From: Sulfuricella sp. T08
GTDB taxonomy: Bacteria > Pseudomonadota > Gammaproteobacteria > Burkholderiales > Sulfuricellaceae
Assembly (NCBI RefSeq): GCF_000971475.1
Contig: NZ_DF967538.1
Coordinates: 1 to 48,085, forward strand
DNA length: 48,085 nucleotides
Direction: 5' to 3'
The notes below the pieces were generated by a model, which worked only from the letters and a program-made list of their open reading frames with translations, ran no database searches and had not been told where the DNA came from. The translations under genes and the position numbers were made by a program. Below, one piece after another: positions 16,290-23,307 of the stretch; the first letter of the stretch is position 1, and each line of letters begins with the position of its first letter.

Positions 16290-17660
16290 TTAAATCCCGC
16301 TGTGGTGCGGAAAATTCACCGTCACCAAGGTGCCCTTGCCATCCGTCCCCGCCCCGATGCTGATCCGCGCTTCGTGCAGATTGATCACTTCACGCACGAT
16401 CGCCAGCCCCAGGCCGCTGCCAACCTGGCCGCTACCGAGGATGCGGTAGAAGCGCTCGAATACCTGCCCGCGATGTTCCTCGGAAATACCTGGTCCGTTG
16501 TCTTCGATCCGCAGCACAGCCCCGCCCTCTTCATAGCCGGCACGTAGCGTCACCGTGCCGCCGGGCGGGGTATAGCGGATGGCGTTGTCGAGCAGATTGC
16601 CGATCATTTCCTGCAAGCCGATGGCGTCCCCACGCACCGGTAACACCTGCCTTGAACCTTCGAAGCCCAGATCGATATTTTTCTTGAGCGCCTCCGGTAC
16701 CCACAACATGGTGGTTTCCTTCGCCACCCGGTTCAGGTTCAACATCGCGAAAGAGCTGTAAGTATGACCACCCGGCTCGTTGCGCGCCAGTGACAGCAAC
16801 TGGTTCACAAGGTGACTGCAACGTTCGGCACTGGCGAGAATCTGATGCAGCGCATGGCGTAACAGCGCGGGATCGGCCTCGCGTAATGCAAGTTCCGCCT
16901 GCGTTTTCAGCCCGGCAAAAGGGGTACGCAGCTGGTGTGCGGCATCGGCGATGAAGCGCTTCTGCGACTCCATGACGTGCTTCAATCGCTGCAGCAGATC
17001 GTTGACCGCCTCGATCAGCGGCTGCACTTCCACCGGCGCCTTTTTTTCATCCAGCAGGCTCAGGTCGTCACGCGAGCGCCGCGCCACTTCCTGGCGCAAG
17101 TGTTCCAGTGGCATGAGTCCACGCTTCAAAGCATACCACACCGCGCCACCCGCCATGATGATAAGCAGCAATTGGGGAATCACGATGTTGCCCAGAATAC
17201 CCCGTGTCAATGCCTGACGCTTGCCGATGGTTTCAGCCATCTGCAACAGCGCATAACTGTTTGAATCCGCCGGATTGGTCTGGTAGCGCAAACTGACCAT
17301 GCGAATTTTCTGCCCTTTGAATTCACCATCGCTGAACACTGGCTCATTCCTGTTGGCCTGGAACACGGGGCGATGAGGTAGCGCTGCATTGCCGGCGATA
17401 ACGCGCCCCTCCCCCGTGGTGATGGCGTAAAACGTGCGGTCGCCGGATGCGGATGCTTGGTCAGGATACGTCTGCCCGCCCAGATTCATCTGCCCGGCCA
17501 AGGATAGTGCCCGCTCTTTCAAAGCAAGATCGTAAGGCTGATTGGCGTAATTCAGGGTCGCCATGTAACCCGCTGCCGTACTGAAAATCCACAATACGAA
17601 CAGGGGGGTGAACAGCCAGTTCATCAGATGGTTGCGCAGCGAAAGGATGTCATTGTCCAT
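16290..17660 (-). CDS. TctE/QseC-type sensor histidine kinase
   Basis: A 456-residue inner-membrane kinase. Membrane segment 1 lies at about 13-35. The periplasmic 2CSK_N-like region (about 36-155) has YDLALKERALSLAGQM and RTFYAITTGEGRVIAG, typical of tricarboxylate-sensor TctE relatives. Membrane segment 2 lies at about 155-178, followed by HAMP-like linkage. HisKA H242 is in ADAAHQLRTP. The GHKL domain has NLLDNAIRYTPPGG, DNGPGI and GSGLGLAIV. The start at 17660 (MDNDIL) is preferred over a longer reading. It is downstream of its response regulator gene, separated by 80 bases that hold heptameric repeats. The ligand class and the neighbouring symporters suggest sensing of organic acids, by inference. 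Confidence 0.92.
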   Translation of the reverse strand: MDNDILSLRNHLMNWLFTPLFVLWIFSTAAGYMATLNYANQPYDLALKERALSLAGQMNLGGQTYPDQASASGDRTFYAITTGEGRVIAGNAALPHRPVFQANRNEPVFSDGEFKGQKIRMVSLRYQTNPADSNSYALLQMAETIGKRQALTRGILGNIVIPQLLLIIMAGGAVWYALKRGLMPLEHLRQEVARRSRDDLSLLDEKKAPVEVQPLIEAVNDLLQRLKHVMESQKRFIADAAHQLRTPFAGLKTQAELALREADPALLRHALHQILASAERCSHLVNQLLSLARNEPGGHTYSSFAMLNLNRVAKETTMLWVPEALKKNIDLGFEGSRQVLPVRGDAIGLQEMIGNLLDNAIRYTPPGGTVTLRAGYEEGGAVLRIEDNGPGISEEHRGQVFERFYRILGSGQVGSGLGLAIVREVINLHEARISIGAGTDGKGTLVTVNFPHHSGI

Positions 17661-17670
17661 AGGGCAGCTT

Positions 17671-17737
17671 TCAGTCATCAGTTGTCAGTTGTCAGTTTTA
17701 GATGCCAGCCGTTCACTGATAGCTGATAGCTGACAAA
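17671..17737. repeat. Two blocks of 7-base tandem repeats inside a two-component operon
   Basis: On the plus strand four units (TCAGTCA, TCAGTTG, TCAGTTG, TCAGTTT) fill 17671-17698. At 17717-17737 a second block reads TGATAGC, TGATAGC, TGACAAA. The second block is roughly the reverse complement of the first, so the transcript could fold into a long imperfect hairpin. It occupies the gap between regulator and kinase genes. Heptameric intergenic repeats of this kind occur in several bacterial groups. Confidence 0.65.
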
Positions 17738-17740
17738 CTA

Positions 17741-18406
17741 TTAAATCTTATCCAGCAAATAACCCAGCCCGCGTATGGTGCGGATGGTAATGCCGGCCTC
17801 TTCGATTTTTTTACGCAGGCGGTGGACGTAAACCTCGATGGCATTGCTGCTGGCTTCCTCGTCGTGACTGTAAAGATGTTCCAGCAACAGTTCCTTGCTC
17901 GCCACCTTGCCCACCCGTGACAGCAGAATTTCCAGCACACCCAGTTCGCGCGGGGAAAGTTCGACAGGTTCGTCGTTGATCGCCACACGCCTCCCGACGC
18001 TGTCGAATGCGAGCGCCCCGTACACCATCATCGGACTGGCGCCGCACTGCCCGCGACGCAACAATGCGCGCACACGGGCTTCGAGCTCGGGCAGGTTGAA
18101 TGGCTTGGTGAGGTAATCGTCAGCGCCCAAGTCCAGGCCCTTGACGCGGTCTTCCACCCCGTCGCGGGCGGTCAGGATGATCACCGGCACATGCTGGTTG
18201 TGCACGCGCAATTGCTTCAGCACGCTCAGGCCGTCGAGCTTGGGCAGCCCCAGATCAAGGATAACCAGGTCGTACAATTCACCCAGCAGCATCTGGACAG
18301 CCTCTTTGCCGTTGCCGGCGCAGTCCACCGCATAGCCGGACTGGCGCATGGAACGGCACAATCCGTCACGCAGAACTTCGTCATCTTCAGCAATCAGGAT
18401 TCTCAT
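17741..18406 (-). CDS. OmpR-family response regulator (TctD/QseB-like)
   Basis: 221 residues. The receiver domain (1-120) has acidic D8-D9, phospho-acceptor D51 in VILDLGLP, and K in YLTKPF. A winged-helix DNA-binding domain (about 128-218) has VELSPRELGVLEIL, SNAIEVYVHRLRKK and TIRGLGYLL. It pairs with the kinase gene that follows and is divergent from the DUF485/ActP genes. A TGTAAGT direct repeat with 11-base spacing lies 18 bases upstream of its start, within the shared control region. That is the half-site geometry of OmpR-family dimers. Control of the symporter genes and autoregulation are therefore likely but inferred. Confidence 0.93.
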   Translation of the reverse strand: MRILIAEDDEVLRDGLCRSMRQSGYAVDCAGNGKEAVQMLLGELYDLVILDLGLPKLDGLSVLKQLRVHNQHVPVIILTARDGVEDRVKGLDLGADDYLTKPFNLPELEARVRALLRRGQCGASPMMVYGALAFDSVGRRVAINDEPVELSPRELGVLEILLSRVGKVASKELLLEHLYSHDEEASSNAIEVYVHRLRKKIEEAGITIRTIRGLGYLLDKI

Positions 18407-18423
18407 ATCACTTTTTATCCGGC

Positions 18424-18441
18424 TGTAAGTTCTGTGTAAGT
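18424..18441. promoter_or_regulatory. TGTAAGT direct repeat, 11-base period: OmpR-family operator candidate
   Basis: Exact copies of TGTAAGT begin at 18424 and 18435, one helical turn apart. This spacing is what tandemly bound OmpR/PhoB-family regulators require. The site lies between the divergent regulator gene and the DUF485-symporter operon. The protein that binds it is inferred to be the adjacent regulator. Confidence 0.5.
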
Positions 18442-18525
18442 ATGCTGGTATACCATGAAATGATGGCCTGCATGGAGTGGGCTACAGGCACCTACGGATA
18501 ATCAATTTTAATAGGAGGCGTTGAA

Positions 18526-18846
18526 ATGTCAAAACCTAGTATGAATTGGGCCGCGATCGATGCGGACCCTCGGTTCCAGGCCTTGCATCGCAAGAAGACC
18601 ACTTTTCTCTGGGGACTGATGTTTATCTCGACGGTGTATTACTTCCTGTTGCCGATCGGGGCAGCCTATTACCAGGATCTGTTCAAGATCAAGGTGTGGG
18701 GCGTAGTCAACGTCGGCATCCTGTTTGCGCTGTCGGAATTCATTGTAGCCTGGGCCATCGCCTTCATCTACTCGAAAAAGGCCAATGCCGAATTCGACGC
18801 CATGGCGCAGGAAATCATCAACGATGCGCACAAGATGGGAGCCTGA
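18526..18846 (+). CDS. DUF485 small membrane subunit of acetate-type symporter
   Basis: A 106-residue protein with two membrane segments (about 26-48 and 62-84), the DUF485/YjcH pattern. The N-terminal D-PRFQALHRKKTTF stretch is conserved just before the first segment. In E. coli yjcH lies next to actP, and the DUF485 protein is regarded as a companion of the symporter. AGGAGG precedes the ATG by a good distance. The symporter gene starts 2 bases after its stop, so the pair is co-translated. No enzymatic residue is expected. The function in transport is not well defined. Confidence 0.92.
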   Translation: MSKPSMNWAAIDADPRFQALHRKKTTFLWGLMFISTVYYFLLPIGAAYYQDLFKIKVWGVVNVGILFALSEFIVAWAIAFIYSKKANAEFDAMAQEIINDAHKMGA

Positions 18847-18848
18847 AC

Positions 18849-20885
18849 ATGACAAAAATATTTAACAAGCTCGCCTTATCCACCTCAGCGCTGCTCGCCA
18901 GCGGCTCCGCCCTGGCAGCTACCGGCGCAGTTGCCGACGAGTTCAAGTGGATGACCTTCGCGGTGTTCGGCGTCATCATCGCCATCACCATGGGCGTGAC
19001 TTACTGGGCGGCAAAGCACACCCACACCACCTCCGAGTTCTATGCCGCCGGACGTTCGGTGAGCGGAATCCAGAACGGCTGGGCGATTGCCGGCGACTAT
19101 CTGTCCGCCGCATCCTTCCTCGGTATCGCCGGCCTGATCTCACTCTATGGCTACGATGGCTTCATGTACTCGGTGGGCTGGCTGGTCGCTTACATCACCG
19201 TGCTGCTGGTGATCGCCGAACCCTGCCGCAACATCGGCAAGTACACTATGGGCGACATCCTGGCCTTCCGCAATGAGCCGAAGAAAGTCAAGACCGTGGC
19301 GGCGCTGTCCACCATCACCGTGTCCACCTTCTACCTGACCGCGCAAATGGTCGGTGGCGGCGTGCTGATCAAAACCCTGATCGGGATCGACTATGAAACC
19401 TCCATCGTCGGCGTTGGCATCCTGATGCTGGTCTATGTCGTGTTTGGCGGCATGAAAGCCACCACCTGGGTGCAAATCATCAAGGCCGGCCTGCTCGTGT
19501 GCGCCTCGCTTCTGCTGGTGTTCTTCGTGTGGATGCCCTACGGTTTCAGCCTGCCGGATTACCTGCAAGCGGTAGTCGGCGACACCAAGGTACAGGCGCA
19601 GGTCGCCAAGCTGCTGGGCGACAAGGCCACCACCATGACGGCGGCTGAACTCGGCCAGCGCTTCCTTGAACCCGGCCTGTTCCTGAAGAGCCCGATCGAC
19701 CAGATCTCCCTGGGCATGGCACTGGTGCTCGGCACCGCCGGAATGCCGCACATCCTGATGCGTTTCTTCACCGTGCCGACGGCCAAGGCAGCACGACTGT
19801 CCGTAATCTGGGCAATGGGCATCATCGGCGGCTTCTACGTGCTGACCCTGTTCCTCGGCACCGGTGCCGCGATGCTGGTCGGCCCGGCCAAGATCGCCTC
19901 GATCGACCCCGGCGGCAACATGGCCGGCCCGCTCCTGGCGCAATACCTGGGTGGCGGCGCAGACTCCCTGCTCGGCAACTTCTTCCTCGCCTTCGTCGCG
20001 GCCGTAGCCTTTGCCACCATCGTTGCAGTGGTGGCCGGCCTGGTACTGGCAGCGGCTTCCGCCATGGCGCATGACATCTACGTCGGTGTCATCCGCGGCG
20101 ACCATGCCACGCCACAGGAACAAGTGGTAGCGGCCCGCGTCGCCTCGGTGATCGTCGGCATCATGGCGATTACTGTCGGCATCATGGCCAAGGGTCAGAA
20201 CGTGGCTCACTTGGTAGCACTGGCTTTCGCCGTGGCTGCCTCGAGCAACTTGCCGGCTGTGATGCTCACGCTGTACTGGAAGAAGTGCAACACCGGCGGC
20301 ATCATCGCCGGTATGCTGATCGGTGCAATCACCGCCATCGCGCTGGTGATGATTTCCCCCAACATGACCTACCCGCAAGCCGTCATCAAGGCCGCGCACA
20401 AAGTCATTGATGGCGACCCTGCCTCTGAGGCCAAACCTGCGGTGGAAGCCAAGTCTGGCGAAGGCTTTAGCTGCGAGTTGTTCGCGACGTGCAAAAAGGC
20501 AGAACCTGCGAAAGCAGCCGAGGACGCCAAACCTGCCAAGCCCGGCACCAGGGAAAAACTGGTGACGCTCCAGGCCAAGCTGGATGCCGCGACGGACGAG
20601 GCCGACAAGAAGAAAGTCCAGGCCGACCTCGACAAGGTGAAGAAAGCCCACGACAAAGCCGAAGGCGACCTGAAGAAGTTCGATGGGCAGACCACCAGCA
20701 TGGTGGGCCTGGAGAAGCCTTTCTTCCTGCTCAAAAACCCCGGTCTGATCTCTATCCCGCTCGGCTTCCTGGCCGTAATCATCGGTTCGCTGCTGTACCG
20801 CGACCAACGCGCCGAAGACATGTGGGACGAGCTCTATGTGCGCCAGAACACCGGTATCAACGCAGAGGCCGCCAGCGCACACTAA
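18849..20885 (+). CDS. actP: ActP-like sodium:solute symporter with an extra C-terminal soluble insert
   Basis: A 678-residue SSS-family transporter. A cleavable or uncleaved signal-like N-terminus (about 1-24) leads into the ActP core: TSEFYAAGRSVSGIQNGWAIAGDYLSA, a Na+ site region with ASFLGIAG, and FGGMKATTWVQIIKA. Between membrane segments near the C-terminus, residues about 515-620 form a hydrophilic, Ala/Lys/Asp/Glu-rich insert (KPAKPGTREKLVTLQAK and onward) that looks like a coiled coil and holds two Cys (SCELFATC). Standard ActP lacks it. The predicted substrate is acetate or another short carboxylate. It pairs with DUF485 and is followed by a strong terminator. The symbol is given by similarity only; substrate identity is not proven. 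Confidence 0.85.
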   Translation: MTKIFNKLALSTSALLASGSALAATGAVADEFKWMTFAVFGVIIAITMGVTYWAAKHTHTTSEFYAAGRSVSGIQNGWAIAGDYLSAASFLGIAGLISLYGYDGFMYSVGWLVAYITVLLVIAEPCRNIGKYTMGDILAFRNEPKKVKTVAALSTITVSTFYLTAQMVGGGVLIKTLIGIDYETSIVGVGILMLVYVVFGGMKATTWVQIIKAGLLVCASLLLVFFVWMPYGFSLPDYLQAVVGDTKVQAQVAKLLGDKATTMTAAELGQRFLEPGLFLKSPIDQISLGMALVLGTAGMPHILMRFFTVPTAKAARLSVIWAMGIIGGFYVLTLFLGTGAAMLVGPAKIASIDPGGNMAGPLLAQYLGGGADSLLGNFFLAFVAAVAFATIVAVVAGLVLAAASAMAHDIYVGVIRGDHATPQEQVVAARVASVIVGIMAITVGIMAKGQNVAHLVALAFAVAASSNLPAVMLTLYWKKCNTGGIIAGMLIGAITAIALVMISPNMTYPQAVIKAAHKVIDGDPASEAKPAVEAKSGEGFSCELFATCKKAEPAKAAEDAKPAKPGTREKLVTLQAKLDAATDEADKKKVQADLDKVKKAHDKAEGDLKKFDGQTTSMVGLEKPFFLLKNPGLISIPLGFLAVIIGSLLYRDQRAEDMWDELYVRQNTGINAEAASAH

Positions 20886-20908
20886 GCGCTACCCTGCTGT
20901 CCCTTACC

Positions 20909-20937
20909 AGCCCCGGCCTTGCGGCCGGGGCTTTTTA
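20909..20937 (+). terminator. Rho-independent terminator after the ActP-like gene
   Basis: AGCCCCGGCC (20909-20918) pairs perfectly with GGCCGGGGCT (20923-20932) around TTGC, and a run of T follows. It lies 24 bases after the symporter stop codon and separates this unit from the second symporter operon. Confidence 0.9.
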
Positions 20938-21014
20938 TTGCGGTTTTTCTTTGCGAATTCAAACTGGCGGCGCTATGATCAACACCGGGTTTCAGCGCTC
21001 TCGTTACGATCATC

Positions 21015-21272
21015 ATGCCTCTATCCAAAACACACCAGGAATACTGGAACAAGAATCTGCGCATGACAGCGGCCTTGCTGCTGATCTGGTTTCTGGCCAC
21101 CTTCCCGGTCATCTGGTTTGTCCGCGACCTTAACACCCTTTCCTTCCTTGGCTTTCCGCTCGGCTTTTACATGGCGGCCCAGGGGTCGCTGATTATCTAC
21201 GTAGTGGTGGTATGGTTCTATGCCCGCTATATGCACAAACTCGATAAAAAATATGGCGTCGCAGAAGAATAA
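21015..21272 (+). CDS. DUF4212 small membrane subunit of second symporter
   Basis: 85 residues with two membrane segments (about 16-38 and 48-72). The conserved N-terminal K-x-H-QEYWNKNLRM motif and the ending W-x-Y-ARYMHKLDKKYG define DUF4212. These small proteins occur almost only next to SSS symporters of the VC_2705 type and are treated as their second subunit. Its 3' end overlaps the symporter start by 20 bases (21253-21272), which implies translational coupling. It plays the same role that DUF485 plays in the preceding unit, but the two are different families. Confidence 0.93.
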   Translation: MPLSKTHQEYWNKNLRMTAALLLIWFLATFPVIWFVRDLNTLSFLGFPLGFYMAAQGSLIIYVVVVWFYARYMHKLDKKYGVAEE

Positions 21273-23304
21273 ACACAAAATATTTTTCCTGAGCCTGTCC
21301 CGCTATTACGGGTTTTATACCGGCGGCTTCATCGGTTTCGTCATCCTGTTGGCGATTGCCGAGCAGATGGGAATGCCCAACGCCTGGATCGGCTATATCT
21401 TCATGGCCGCCACTTTCGGGCTCTATGCCGGCATCGGCGTAATGAGCCGCACCGCCGACATCTCCGAATATTACGTTGCCGGGCGGCGCGTACCCGCCGT
21501 GTTCAACGGCATGGCCACCGGCGCCGACTGGCTGAGCGCCGCCTCCTTTATCGGCATGGCGGGCACCTTGTATCTGTCCGGTTACGACGGCCTGGCCTTC
21601 ATCATGGGCTGGACCGGCGGATTCGTCCTGGTGGCGCTGTTCATTGCCCCCTATCTGCGCAAGTTCGGCCAGTTCACCATCCCCGACTTTCTCGGTGCCC
21701 GTTACGGTGGCAACGTGGTGCGCACCGTCGGTGTCTTTGCCGCCATCCTCGCCTCCTTCACCTACGTGGTCGCGCAAATTTACGGCGTCGGCCTGATCAG
21801 CAGCCGCTTTCTTGCCATCGACTTCACCACCGGCATTTTTGTCGGCATCGCCGGCATCCTGGTCTGCTCGATGCTGGGCGGCATGAAAGCGATTACCTGG
21901 ACGCAAGTGGCACAGTACGTCATCCTGATCATCGCTTACCTGGTACCGGTAGTGATGCTGTCGCAACGCATTACCGACGTTCCCATACCCCAGCTGATGT
22001 CGGGCCAGGTGCTGCAAAAGGTCACCGAACGCGAAAAGGACATCTTCAACGACCCTCAGCAGCTGAAGGCGCGTGAGATGTTCAGGCACAAGGCTGACGA
22101 AACCGATGCCAGAATTAAAGGGCTGCCCGGCTCCCTGACCACCGAACGGCACAATGCAGAGCGCGGCCTGGCCCACATGAAAGCAGCGTCTGCACCTGAC
22201 GCTAGCGCCATCCGGGATGCCGAACAGACTCTCCAGAATTTGCCCCGGAACGAGATTGAAGCCAGGGAAACCTGGGGACGAGAAACGGAAAAGCTGCGCG
22301 CCAGCGCCAAGGCGCCCCACCCCCATGCCGAGCCGTTCCCCGGCGAGAACGAAAAAGAGCGGGACACCGCCCGGCTCAACTTCATGGCTTTGGCCGCCTG
22401 CCTGATGATCGGTACCGCTGCGCTGCCGCATATCCTGATGCGCTATTACACCACGCCCAGCGTGAAGGAAGCGCGTCAGTCGGTGTTCTGGTCGCTGTTC
22501 TTCATTTTCCTGCTGTATTTCTCTGCGCCCGCGCTCGCGATCCTGGTCAAATTCGAAATCTACACCAAGCTGATCGGCAGCAGTATCGCCGACCTGCCTG
22601 CCTGGGTCGCGGCCTGGGGCAAAATCGGCCTGGTCAAGATCGACGACATCAACCAGGATGGCATCCTGCAGTTGGCCGAACTCACCCTCAACCCGGACGT
22701 AATCCTGCTCGCCACGCCCGAGATCGCGGGCCTGCCCTACGTCGTATCCGGCCTGGTGGCGGCGGGCGGTTTGGCGGCAGCGCTGTCGACCGCGGATGCG
22801 CTGTTGCTGACCATCGCCAACGCCTTGTCGCATGACGTCTACTACAAGATGATCGACCCCTATGCCTCGACCCCGCGGCGCATGATTATTTCCAAAATTC
22901 TGCTCTTGCTGGTGGCACTGATCGCCGCTTATTTCGCTTCCCTCAAACCCGACCACATCCTCTCCATGGTAGCCTGGGCCTTTTCGATTGCTGCCTCGGC
23001 CTTTTTCCCCGCGCTGGTGCTCGGAATTTTTTGGAAACGCGCCAACAAGTGGGGCGCGGTCGCGGGCATGGCGGTGGGGTTGGGCCTGTGTTTGTTCTAT
23101 CTGGTCAGCGTCAAGTTTTACGGCATGGCACCCTGGTTCGGCATCAAGGATATCGCCGCCGGAGCCTTCGGCGTGCCCGCCGGCATGCTCACCCTGGTCG
23201 TGGTCAGCCTGCTGACACCGTCACCCGACACAGCGGCTCAGAATCTGGTGGAACATTGTCGCTACCCGCACCTGAAAGCCGATGCCGACGGCAGATCCGC
23301 CTGA
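21253..23304 (+). CDS. SSS-family sodium:solute symporter (VC_2705 type) with central soluble insert
   Basis: A 683-residue transporter with about 12-13 membrane segments. Core motifs are ISEYYVAGRRVPAVFNGMATGADWLSA, SFIGMAG and LGGMKAITWTQVAQY. A later AALPHILMRYYTTPSVKEARQ segment is typical of this subfamily. Between residues about 245 and 375 lies a long hydrophilic, helix-rich insert (VLQKVTEREKDIF onward) that has no membrane segment. Members of the subfamily move short carboxylates with sodium. Substrate here is unknown; acetate, propionate or pyruvate are plausible. It overlaps the DUF4212 gene and is followed after 3 bases by the DUF294 regulator gene. Confidence 0.88.
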   Translation: MASQKNKHKIFFLSLSRYYGFYTGGFIGFVILLAIAEQMGMPNAWIGYIFMAATFGLYAGIGVMSRTADISEYYVAGRRVPAVFNGMATGADWLSAASFIGMAGTLYLSGYDGLAFIMGWTGGFVLVALFIAPYLRKFGQFTIPDFLGARYGGNVVRTVGVFAAILASFTYVVAQIYGVGLISSRFLAIDFTTGIFVGIAGILVCSMLGGMKAITWTQVAQYVILIIAYLVPVVMLSQRITDVPIPQLMSGQVLQKVTEREKDIFNDPQQLKAREMFRHKADETDARIKGLPGSLTTERHNAERGLAHMKAASAPDASAIRDAEQTLQNLPRNEIEARETWGRETEKLRASAKAPHPHAEPFPGENEKERDTARLNFMALAACLMIGTAALPHILMRYYTTPSVKEARQSVFWSLFFIFLLYFSAPALAILVKFEIYTKLIGSSIADLPAWVAAWGKIGLVKIDDINQDGILQLAELTLNPDVILLATPEIAGLPYVVSGLVAAGGLAAALSTADALLLTIANALSHDVYYKMIDPYASTPRRMIISKILLLLVALIAAYFASLKPDHILSMVAWAFSIAASAFFPALVLGIFWKRANKWGAVAGMAVGLGLCLFYLVSVKFYGMAPWFGIKDIAAGAFGVPAGMLTLVVVSLLTPSPDTAAQNLVEHCRYPHLKADADGRSA

Positions 23305-23307
23305 TTC

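Noticed and set aside
17661-17740. CRISPR-like array
   Set aside because: The units are 7 bases long, contiguous and without spacers, and no cas genes are present. They are simple tandem repeats.
19140-20882. A 580-codon open frame opposite the ActP-like gene
   Set aside because: It is a shadow of high-GC codon usage: His/Asp/Gly/Arg-rich with no domain, while the plus strand has a clear transporter.
21193-22956. A 587-codon minus-strand frame opposite the second symporter
   Set aside because: It has the same compositional artefact, with no recognisable protein features, and conflicts with two overlapping real genes.
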